Origin: an uncultured Agathobaculum sp.
GTDB lineage: Bacteria > Bacillota > Clostridia > Oscillospirales > Butyricicoccaceae
DNA length: 11,456 bases
Assembly (NCBI GenBank): GCA_944380945.1
Contig: CALWJG010000039.1
Location: forward strand, 1-11,456
Reading direction: 5' to 3'
Both the position numbers and the translations under genes were made by a program. Shown here piece after piece: positions 6,299 through 11,456 of the stretch (positions are counted from its first letter, which is position 1; each line of letters starts with the position of its first letter). The notes below the pieces were generated by a model, which worked only from the letters and a program-made list of their open reading frames with translations, searched no databases and had not been told where the DNA came from.

Positions 6299-7745
6299 GG
6301 AGCAGAAAAAGGACGCGCTGCAGCCGCAGGACAGGGCGGCGCAGGACCTGCCCGCGGCGCTGCGCGGGTGGCTGGACGACGCGACCGGCCAGATGCGCTG
6401 GAAGCGGGCGCGCCCGGTGGCGGCCCGGGAGCTGGCCGACCACCTGACCGACCAGTACGAGGCGTTTCTGGACGAGGGCATGGACGAGGACGAGGCCGCG
6501 CAGGCGACCGCCCGCGAGATGGGCGACGCGGTCGAGACCGGCACCCTGCTCGACCGCGCTTGGCGGCCCCGGCCGGACTGGGTCATGCTGGGGATCGTGC
6601 TGGCGGTCGCGGCGGTGGGGCTGGGGCTGCATGCACTATGGCTGGGGCTGCCCAGCTATTCCGGCCCGATCATGCCGTTTGACTATGTGAAGGTGTTGGG
6701 TCTGGGTGCTGGCTTCCTTTTGGCCGGATATTTTCTGGACTATACCTGCTTGGGAAGAAATTTTGGAGACCTATGCAAGCTCTGGATCGCGGTCAATGCG
6801 ATAGCAATCTTGATTTGGATGGTAACCGTTGGACAGCGCATCCGTCCGGAACACACGTTGTGGCTGTTCCCGCTGGTGTTCGCCGCGATCATTTATAACC
6901 AGCGGGGAAAAGGGACGACAGGGCTGCTTGTCTGCGCGCGCAAATTCTTACTGCTGTACCTGCCGCTGCTGGTATATAACGGGCTCATGCTGCTGTTCAA
7001 TTATTTGTACATCGTCTACCGTCCGCTGGAAGGGGATATGCTGGTGATCACGCTGGTCTGTACGGCCCTGCTTTTTGGCGCAGTGCGGCGCGGCTGGTTC
7101 GGTGCACCGCGGTATAAATTACTGCCGCGCGTGCTGCTGGTGCCCGCCGCGGGGGCGGCCTGTACAGGGATATCCTTTTTGCTGTTCCAACTGCTGCGTG
7201 GGCGGATCGCATCGGTTTTTGCAGACCCGTCGTTGGCCGTCAATCCCATCACCGAGATTTTTGGGCATACCTATGGGCAGGAGACGGTTTCCATGATCCG
7301 GGGCGTGCTGTTTCCGAAAGCCAACGAAGCAACCGGCCTGATGTTCGCGGATGCAGATTATGCGGATCAATTTTTGCTGATCTGTGTTAAATCGCGCTGG
7401 GGCTGGCTGGGTTTTGCCCTGCTGATTGCCGCGCTGACTGTGCTGCTGCTGTTTGGTTTCCGTCTGGCAGTGCGGCAGAGCGGTTTGCTGGCAACGCTGG
7501 TCTGCCATGCGGTGATGCTGACGCTGACCGTGCAGGTCGTGCTGTATGTGATCCAGAATCTCGGCATACCGCTGATGGAAGCGCCCGGACTGCCCCTGCT
7601 CAGCTGGGGACGGGACGGCGTGTTCCTCTGCCAGACCATGTTCCTGCTCGGCCTGCTGCTGTCCGCGCAGCGGTCGGGCGAGCTCGAGAGCGGCCCCGCG
7701 CCGTGCCCCGCCGCCGGGCAGGCGGAAACAATGGATAGAGAGTGA
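6285..7745 (+). CDS. HAAS (permease-prefix) domain fused to FtsW/RodA/SpoVE-like membrane protein
   Basis: Of 486 residues, 25-97 form a HAAS/permease-prefix domain: RELADHLTDQYEAFLDEGMDEDEAAQATAREMGD, then GTLLDRAWRPRPDW. About ten hydrophobic segments follow (first near 99-121). The end resembles the SEDS C-terminus: QNLGIPLMEAPGLPLLSWGRDG (424-445) lines up with the N-x-G-LPxTGxxLPFxSYGG pattern, and DQFLLICVKSRWGWLG (361-376) with the D-F-I-F-x-x-x-x-E-x-G-x-x-G stretch. SEDS proteins polymerise peptidoglycan glycan strands, but here Ser-Tyr-Gly-Gly is Ser-Trp-Gly-Arg and Asp361 is one residue out of register with the catalytic Asp, so activity is uncertain. ATG 6285 is preceded by AAGGGGG and overlaps the padR end by 14 bases. 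The membrane part is clearly lower in GC than the HAAS part. A sensor or envelope role under PadR control is inferred. Confidence 0.82.
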   Translation: MRLPEEQKKDALQPQDRAAQDLPAALRGWLDDATGQMRWKRARPVAARELADHLTDQYEAFLDEGMDEDEAAQATAREMGDAVETGTLLDRAWRPRPDWVMLGIVLAVAAVGLGLHALWLGLPSYSGPIMPFDYVKVLGLGAGFLLAGYFLDYTCLGRNFGDLCKLWIAVNAIAILIWMVTVGQRIRPEHTLWLFPLVFAAIIYNQRGKGTTGLLVCARKFLLLYLPLLVYNGLMLLFNYLYIVYRPLEGDMLVITLVCTALLFGAVRRGWFGAPRYKLLPRVLLVPAAGAACTGISFLLFQLLRGRIASVFADPSLAVNPITEIFGHTYGQETVSMIRGVLFPKANEATGLMFADADYADQFLLICVKSRWGWLGFALLIAALTVLLLFGFRLAVRQSGLLATLVCHAVMLTLTVQVVLYVIQNLGIPLMEAPGLPLLSWGRDGVFLCQTMFLLGLLLSAQRSGELESGPAPCPAAGQAETMDRE

Positions 7746-7751
7746 CGCACA

Positions 7752-7820
7752 GGCGGCGGGCGGTTTGCAGCCCGCCGCCGCTGTGCTATACTGAGGGCAG
7801 CCCGAACGGGCTGTCCTTTT
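7752..7820 (+). terminator. Double hairpin terminator after the HAAS/SEDS-like gene
   Basis: Two strong stems follow the stop. 7752-7761 (GGCGGCGGGC) pairs with 7770-7779 across an 8-base loop but has no T-tract. 7795-7804 (GGGCAGCCCG) pairs with 7807-7816 (one G-U pair) and runs into TTTT (7817-7820), a normal intrinsic terminator. Between them, TTTGCA-17-TGCTATACT looks like an extended -10 promoter, but its start point would fall inside the second stem, so I do not call it. Confidence 0.75.
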
Positions 7821-7935
7821 GCGCTGCAAAAAAATCCCCTCCCGGTGTCAGGAAACCTGCCGCCCGATCGTATTGTAGGTGAAGCGGCGCTGCTGACACA
7901 GCCGACCGGCTGTTTCCAAAGGAGTTGATACACCC
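7821..7935 (+). other. Leader region before the ECF sigma gene, no promoter recognised
   Basis: I find no good vegetative promoter here. TGTCAG (7846-7851) and CTGACA (7892-7897) are inverted. CAGCCG-AC-CGGCTG (7899-7912) followed by TTT is a small hairpin directly before the AAAGGAG ribosome site and could influence translation or attenuation of the sigma gene. GGAAAC and CGTATT (7851-7856, 7869-7874) recall ECF-type promoter boxes, but their 12-base spacing is too short. Confidence 0.35.
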
Positions 7936-8430
7936 ATGAGACAATTCGATCAAGCGGAGGCCGAGCGGCTGGTCCACACCTATTCCGACCTCATCCTGCG
8001 GCTTTCCTACACCTATCTCAAATCCACGCACGACGCGGAGGACATCTGTCAGACCGTGTTCCTAAAGCTCTTGACGGGCGGGCCGGCCTTTGACAGCCCG
8101 GCGCATGAAAAGGCGTGGATCATCCGCGCGACCGCCAACGCCTGCAAGGACGTGCTGCGCAGCGCGTTCCGGCAGCGCACGGTGGCGCTCGAGGCCGCGG
8201 CGTCAGCCGCCGCGCCCGAAGCGCCGGACAGCGAAGTGCTCGAAGCGGTGATGGCGCTGCCGGAGAACTACCGCGAGGCGGTCTATCTGCATTACTTTGA
8301 AGGCTATTCCATCCGCGAGATCGCGGCCCTGCTGGGCCGGAGCGAAGCGGCAGTCAGCGCGCACCTGAGCCGGGGACGGCACAAGCTGCGCGACGTCTTG
8401 GGAGGGAATTATTATGAACAGAGCGTATAA
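7936..8430 (+). CDS. ECF-type RNA polymerase sigma factor
   Basis: This 164-residue alternative sigma factor directs RNA polymerase to stress promoters. Region 2 spans about residues 10-76, with STHDAEDICQTVFLKLL (30-46, the core-binding and -10 melting helix) and EKAWIIRATANACKDVLRS (58-76, the -10 reading part). An Ala-rich linker (84-100) follows. Region 4 is LPENYREAVYLHYFEGYS (108-125) and the -35-reading helix-turn-helix IREIAALLGRSEAAVSAHLSRGRHKL (126-151). AAAGGAG lies 11 bases before the ATG. The last 17 bases overlap the next gene, a DUF4179 membrane protein that should hold the sigma factor at the membrane until a signal arrives. Its regulon, and whether it drives its own transcription, cannot be told from this window. 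Confidence 0.95.
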   Translation: MRQFDQAEAERLVHTYSDLILRLSYTYLKSTHDAEDICQTVFLKLLTGGPAFDSPAHEKAWIIRATANACKDVLRSAFRQRTVALEAAASAAAPEAPDSEVLEAVMALPENYREAVYLHYFEGYSIREIAALLGRSEAAVSAHLSRGRHKLRDVLGGNYYEQSV

Positions 8431-9490
8431 TGATAACAATGAGTATACAAATGCGATGTCCGGCCTGCGATTCTCGGACGAGGCCAAGGCGCGCATGGTG
8501 CAGCGCCTGCTGGACGCGCAGGAACAGGCGGCGGATAACGTGGTATCCCTGCCGCGGGCGCGCAAGCGCCGCTGGCCGCGCATCGCGGCGGTGAGCGTGG
8601 CAGCGGCGGTGGTGCTGACCGTCGGCGCGAGCGCGACCGGCGTGCTCAAGACCGCGGGCGAGGCGTTCGCGGGCGTGTTCGGCCCCACGGCCGACACCGA
8701 GGTCATCGACAAGATCGGCCGCCCGGTCGGCGCGAGCGATACGTCGGGCGGCGTGACCGTCACCGCGGACGCGATCCTGTTCGACGGCTACAACTATATG
8801 CTGGCCTTCTCGGTCGCCAAGGATGACGGCACCCCGTTTGATGTGGAGACCATTCCGGATACCAATGGCAAGCTGGATCTGTTCTGGGATCGCTGGTCGA
8901 GTGACATCGGGCTGAATACGTCCGGCGGCCACGGCGGCAGCTACTTCTACGACGAGGACCCGGAGGACGCTGCGATCCAGTATGTTGAGACCATGTCCTA
9001 TGATGAAGCGGTGAAAACCGGCGGCACGGTCAAAATGATGTTCGGTGATCTGCGCAATATGGATGAGACAATCGCCGAGGGAACCTGGAACCTCAAATTC
9101 AAGCTGGAGGCAGGCGATTTGTCCACCGAACTGCCTGCGGGTCAGACCTTTGCACTCAACGGAATGAACGCGACAATTGATAAGCTGGTTATCTCCCCGA
9201 TCGGCTACTACCTGCGCTACACCGTGGACGAGGAAGCGGATTTCGGACAGGCGCAGAGCGGACGGGAGACCGAACAGCAGGAGCGGGAGTTGAGCCGGTT
9301 CGATGTGCCGCGCACGCTGCGCGGCAAGGACGGTACGGAGACCGACCTGATGACGGGCGGCGGCAGCGTCGAGCGGCAGGACGGCAGCACGGTCTGCATC
9401 CGCGCGGACGTGTTCGGCGCGGTCGTCCCGCTCGAGGACATCGAGAGCATCACGGTGCAGGGCATCGAGATCCCGGTACAGCAATCGTAA
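8414..9490 (+). CDS. DUF4179-domain membrane protein, presumed anti-sigma factor
   Basis: This 358-residue single-pass protein has a cytoplasmic N-part of about 53 residues (FSDEAKARMVQRLLDAQEQA at 20-39, then a basic RARKRRWPR at 48-56). One membrane helix follows (about 57-76), then a large outer part that starts like DUF4179 (GEAFAGVFGPTADTEVIDKIGRPV, with GVTVTADAILFDGYNYMLAFSV) and is mostly beta-type. Such proteins are encoded right after ECF sigma factors in Clostridia and Bacilli and are taken to be anti-sigma factors that sense an outside signal. The ATG uses GGAGGGA and overlaps the sigma gene by 17 bases, so output is stoichiometrically coupled. GC content is high at the N-terminal end, lower around 8820-9200 and high again near the end. 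The anti-sigma role comes from position and family habit; I see no classical zinc anti-sigma motif. Confidence 0.85.
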   Translation: MNRAYNDNNEYTNAMSGLRFSDEAKARMVQRLLDAQEQAADNVVSLPRARKRRWPRIAAVSVAAAVVLTVGASATGVLKTAGEAFAGVFGPTADTEVIDKIGRPVGASDTSGGVTVTADAILFDGYNYMLAFSVAKDDGTPFDVETIPDTNGKLDLFWDRWSSDIGLNTSGGHGGSYFYDEDPEDAAIQYVETMSYDEAVKTGGTVKMMFGDLRNMDETIAEGTWNLKFKLEAGDLSTELPAGQTFALNGMNATIDKLVISPIGYYLRYTVDEEADFGQAQSGRETEQQERELSRFDVPRTLRGKDGTETDLMTGGGSVERQDGSTVCIRADVFGAVVPLEDIESITVQGIEIPVQQS

Positions 9491-9501
9491 CAAGGACACA
9501 A

Positions 9502-9538
9502 CGGACGGCTGCCCGGCTGGGCGGCCGTCCGCCTTTGC
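9502..9538 (+). terminator. Terminator of the ECF sigma/DUF4179 operon
   Basis: CGGACGGC-T-GCCC, a GGCT loop and GGGC-G-GCCGTCCG (9502-9531) make a long stem 11 bases after the stop, followed by the short T-run CCTTTGCATTT. The stem is strong and the T-tract modest. Confidence 0.75.
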
Positions 9539-9577
9539 ATTTCTGAACAAAGTGTGCAGAAACAGCAAAATCCGCCC

Positions 9578-9614
9578 GTAAATGATTTACAAAGCCGAAA
9601 CGCGGTGCTAAAAT
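9578..9614 (+). promoter_or_regulatory. Promoter of the acyltransferase gene with overlapping palindrome
   Basis: TTTACA (9586-9591), a 17-base spacer and TAAAAT (9609-9614) place transcription start near 9621, about 40 bases before the ATG. A perfect 13-base palindrome GTAAATGATTTAC (9578-9590) overlaps the -35 box and could be an operator. No regulator gene lies directly beside it. Confidence 0.6.
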
Positions 9615-9661
9615 AAAGATGGAGATTGGACGGCTCGGACCATTTTCGGAGGGATTTTGGA

Positions 9662-10972
9662 ATGGATATTTACAAGGATTTTCCGCTGCTCCGCACGGAC
9701 AGCTACGCAAAGATCTTTCTGTACAACACCAATGAGACCGTCGCCTGCGTGCCCCGGCACATCATCCGGATGCGCGACAAGGTGGATCCGGATAAGCTGC
9801 AGCAGGCTGTCGAGCAGGCGCTGCTGCGCTTCCCGCACATGGTGCTCGGCGTCGAAGCGACGGATACGCAGTTCGTCTACCGCCGCAACGTGCTGCCGCC
9901 GGTCGTGCTGCCGTTCGACGGGGTCGAAAAGCGCTATACGATCGGCTCGCCCGACACGCGCGGCTACCTGTTCCTCGTCGGCTATGAGGGGAACACCATC
10001 ACCATGGAATACCAGCACTCGATCTCGGACGGGCGCGGGTTTGAGGAATTCATCCGCTGCGTGCTGTTCCAGTATCTGCAGCTGTGCGGCTGCCCGGTTG
10101 AGAACGACGGCTCGGTGCGCGGCATGGACACCCTCTGGACGCCGGACGAGAGCGCCAACGGCTATGAGCAGCTCGCGGATCAGGAGTTCTCGCCGGACGG
10201 CATCTGGAAAAAGCCCGAGGCGGCCCACGCATGGGATCTGACCGATCTGGGCGACGCGCCCGAGATCGTCACTGAGGTCACGTTCCCCTTTGCCGCGCTG
10301 CACGATTACGGCAAGTCGATCGGCGTCAGCCCGCTGTCCATCGTCGCGCCGCTGCTCATGCGCGCATTTGACCGCAAGTTCGGCGAGCCGGATAAGCCGG
10401 TCATCTCGCAGATCCCGGTCGACCTGCGGCCGCTGCTGCCCACGCCGACCACGCGCTATTTCATCTGCTTCATCGACCTGCCCTATCTGCCCGAATACCG
10501 CGATTTGCCCCTCGAAGAGGTGTTCCGCCGCACCAAGGCGTTTCTGAACAGCCAGATGGAGCGCGAGCAGCTGCTCTACCGCGCCAAGGCCGCGGCCGAC
10601 CGCTGCCTGCAGCTGCATGAGGCGGATATGCCGCTGGCGGACAAGATGGCCGCGGGGCAGAAGGTGTGCAAGGACTTCGTGCTCGAGGACAGCTTCCTGA
10701 TCACCAATGTCGGCCGGTTCAAGCTGCCGGAAAGCTGCATGCCCTATGTGCTGGATTACGGCGCGATCCTGCCGTGTGCGGCGCAGCCGTTCGCCATGCT
10801 GGTGTCCTCCTTCGGGGACAGGATGAAGCTCTCGGTCGCCCAGCGCGACCACGATATGCAGGTGGTCGAGGACCTGACCGCCGGCCTGCAGGAGATCGGC
10901 GTGCAGGCGCAGACCATGTCCTATCCGTTCCGCATGACCCGTTACAACGGGCTGGAATGCGGCCAGCGATAA
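9662..10972 (+). CDS. Stand-alone condensation-type (CoA-dependent acyltransferase superfamily) protein
   Basis: This is a 436-residue soluble protein of the chloramphenicol-acetyltransferase-like fold (condensation domain, alcohol acetyltransferase, WES-type). The key motif HHxxxDG appears as QHSISDG at 118-124, with His119 the likely catalytic base, Asp123 structural, and Gln in place of the first His. The N-terminal half (KVDPDKLQQAVEQALLRFPHMVLGV, 40-64) and the second half (SPLSIVAPLLMRAFDRKFG, QIPVDLRPLLPTPTTRYFICFIDL, LITNVGRF) follow condensation-domain order. The second-half DFGWG-type motif is not evident. No carrier protein, adenylation domain or thioesterase is nearby, so this is not part of a peptide synthetase line. 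ATG 9662 is picked over one 12 codons earlier because GGAGGGA lies seven bases before it. The gene is monocistronic, with its own promoter. Substrates are unknown; acyl-CoA plus an alcohol or amine is the generic expectation. Confidence 0.75.
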   Translation: MDIYKDFPLLRTDSYAKIFLYNTNETVACVPRHIIRMRDKVDPDKLQQAVEQALLRFPHMVLGVEATDTQFVYRRNVLPPVVLPFDGVEKRYTIGSPDTRGYLFLVGYEGNTITMEYQHSISDGRGFEEFIRCVLFQYLQLCGCPVENDGSVRGMDTLWTPDESANGYEQLADQEFSPDGIWKKPEAAHAWDLTDLGDAPEIVTEVTFPFAALHDYGKSIGVSPLSIVAPLLMRAFDRKFGEPDKPVISQIPVDLRPLLPTPTTRYFICFIDLPYLPEYRDLPLEEVFRRTKAFLNSQMEREQLLYRAKAAADRCLQLHEADMPLADKMAAGQKVCKDFVLEDSFLITNVGRFKLPESCMPYVLDYGAILPCAAQPFAMLVSSFGDRMKLSVAQRDHDMQVVEDLTAGLQEIGVQAQTMSYPFRMTRYNGLECGQR

Positions 10973-11088
10973 ACAGCGGCCTGCCGTACAGAAAATGGCA
11001 ATAAGACAAAACAGGGCGGCGCCCTTTGCGGGGAGCCGCCTTCCGCTTGTCGAAAAAGTCTTCGCGCCGCAGGCGCGCATTCAAACAG
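10973..11088. other. Gene-free stretch after the acyltransferase gene
   Basis: I see no credible gene. GGCGGC (11015-11020) can pair with GCCGCC (11035-11040), and GCGCC-GCA-GGCGC lies at 11065-11077; neither is followed by a T-tract. TGTCGAAAAA at 11048-11057 reappears inverted at 11350-11359. Short open frames here look like chance. Confidence 0.4.
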
Positions 11089-11113
11089 AAAGCAGCGGTG
11101 GAACCGCTGCTTT
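11089..11113 (+). terminator. Probable terminator downstream of the acyltransferase gene
   Basis: AAAGCAGCGG, a TGGAA loop and CCGCTGCTTT form a perfect 10-base stem with A/T ends, so it could stop transcription from either side. It lies about 115 bases past the acyltransferase stop. Confidence 0.65.
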
Positions 11114-11146
11114 CATAAAATCCGGGGACATGCGCCTCGGTTTGCT

Positions 11147-11295
11147 CTCATTTTACCGCCGCACGGCGGCGGAATGAGGATGGAGGCCTACGGGCTATAC
11201 AAACCGCTGTCAAGTGTACCCGTGGAGCGCACGCGGACAGCGGAATATTCGTTTAGGCCGTAGTCCGCTGACCGCTTTCCGCCGCGCAGCGGCGG
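11147..11295. other. Structured intergenic region: two similar GC hairpins flanking a 76-base fold
   Basis: Hairpin 1 (11147-11178) has outer arms CTCATT/AATGAG, a 3x3 internal loop and CCGCCG-CA-CGGCGG. The middle fold (11188-11263) pairs CTACGGGCTA with TAGGCCGTAG (one mismatch) and, inside it, CCGCTGTC (11204-11211) with GACAGCGG (11236-11243). Hairpin 2 (11279-11295) is CCGCCGC-GCA-GCGGCGG. CAGCGG (11238-11243) could instead pair with CCGCTG (11265-11270), an alternative shape. No promoter or coding frame is convincing. It may be an untranslated RNA, a small non-autonomous repeat, or relic DNA. Confidence 0.45.
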
Positions 11296-11336
11296 CTATT
11301 CAATGAGTGCAACTGTAGTTTCAAATGAGGGGCTGT

Positions 11337-11357
11337 TCGAAAAACCATGTTTTTCGA
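11337..11357. repeat. Perfect AT-rich palindrome TCGAAAAAC-CAT-GTTTTTCGA
   Basis: Nine-base arms around CAT give a 21-base perfect dyad, with CTGT before and CAG after it extending the symmetry. Its right half, TTTTTCGACA, is the inverse of 11048-11057. The form suits a dispersed intergenic repeat or a bidirectional transcription stop. Confidence 0.6.
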
Positions 11358-11364
11358 CAGTCTC

Positions 11365-11398
11365 AGCGCTGTGCCCTCCGGCACAGCGCTTTGCTTTT
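11365..11398 (+). terminator. Strong terminator hairpin between convergent genes
   Basis: AGCGCTGTGCC, a CTCC loop and GGCACAGCGCT give an 11-base perfect stem followed on the plus strand by TTTGCTTTT. The T-rich side faces plus-strand transcripts. On the minus strand the stem comes six bases after the stop of the next gene but lacks a T-tract there, so it may serve both sides imperfectly. Confidence 0.7.
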
Positions 11399-11456
11399 AC
11401 AGTTTTTCCAGCAGCTGCTTGAGCCACGCCTCGTTCATGGCGGGCGTGTCCCGCAG
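11397..11456 (-). CDS. C-terminal end of an unidentified protein, cut by window edge
   Basis: The minus strand holds an open frame entering from beyond the window and ending in TAA at 11397. Its last 19 residues read LRDTPAMNEAWLKQLLEKL, an amphipathic helical end. GC-rich codon third positions and the hairpin right after the stop support a real gene end. Too little is present to name a family. It converges on the acyltransferase gene. Confidence 0.55.
   Translation of the reverse strand: MRDTPAMNEAWLKQLLEKL

Noticed and set aside
7764..7792. TTTGCA-17-TATACT with an extended -10 as a promoter.
   Set aside because: Its start point would fall inside the following terminator stem, so any transcript would begin by disrupting or losing that hairpin; the terminator reading is simpler.
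7851..7874. GGAAAC and CGTATT as an ECF-type promoter for the sigma gene.
   Set aside because: The gap between them is 12 bases, several short of the usual ECF spacing.
8354..9568. A 404-codon minus-strand frame opposite the sigma and DUF4179 genes.
   Set aside because: It reads straight through the operon terminator, and its composition is typical of antisense translation.
9608..11080. A 490-codon open frame on the minus strand opposite the acyltransferase gene.
   Set aside because: Its composition is that of an antisense shadow, it has no ribosome site or recognisable domain, and the plus-strand gene has a promoter, ribosome site and family motifs.
10995..11177. A 60-codon plus-strand frame in the right intergenic region.
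   Set aside because: There is no ribosome site, it runs through a perfect terminator hairpin and a GC hairpin, and it shows no domain.
11188..11263. A 76-base fold considered as a tRNA or other standard RNA gene.
   Set aside because: There is no cloverleaf, no T-loop GTTCRA motif and no CCA-type end, and I could not match it to SRP RNA, 6S RNA or tmRNA signatures.
11048..11359. A true transposable element bounded by TGTCGAAAAA inverted repeats.
   Set aside because: There is no transposase and no visible target-site duplication, and the ends are only ten bases; it is kept only as a possible repeat in the findings.

Overview
This 11.5 kb window looks like chromosome from a high-GC member of the Clostridia, perhaps a gut Oscillospiraceae or Butyricicoccaceae relative. 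The pointers are strong purine-rich Shine-Dalgarno sites, TTGACA/TATAAT promoters, and families typical of Firmicutes: BlaI/BlaR1-like M56, PadR with a HAAS-domain partner, an ECF sigma factor with a DUF4179 protein, and a TIGR04076 protein. The lineage is an inference from gene content. I see no rRNA, tRNA, CRISPR array, transposase or phage gene.

Left part, minus strand (1-3245). Reading from high to low coordinate, an autoregulated TetR repressor overlaps a MATE efflux transporter by 8 bases. A prolyl-tRNA editing protein follows, then ndk with its own promoter, then a TIGR04076 protein that runs off the window edge.

Middle, minus strand (3259-5848). A BlaI repressor is followed by an M56/BlaR1-like zinc-protease receptor. 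Its outer domain is not a penicillin-binding sensor but carries copper-amine-oxidase-N-like repeats. A 25-residue membrane miniprotein and a terminator come next.

Middle, plus strand (5889-9535). Diverging from blaI are a PadR repressor and an overlapping HAAS/FtsW-RodA-like membrane protein. Then come an ECF sigma factor and an overlapping DUF4179 membrane protein, the presumed anti-sigma.

Right part (9578-11456). A stand-alone condensation-type acyltransferase has its own promoter. About 420 bases of gene-free, hairpin-rich DNA follow, then the last 19 codons of an unidentified minus-strand gene.

The main theme is four neighbouring pairs, each a transcriptional regulator directly followed by an overlapping or nearby membrane protein: TetR-MATE, BlaI-M56, PadR-HAAS/SEDS and ECF-DUF4179. 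This suggests an envelope or antimicrobial stress-sensing cluster. Three of the pairs have nearly the same promoter design: GCTTGACA, a 17-base spacer filled by a palindrome, a -10 box, and a second copy of that palindrome just downstream. In three of the membrane partners, base composition drops in the part encoding the membrane or outer domain. This hints that these domains diverge or are exchanged faster than the cytoplasmic signalling parts.
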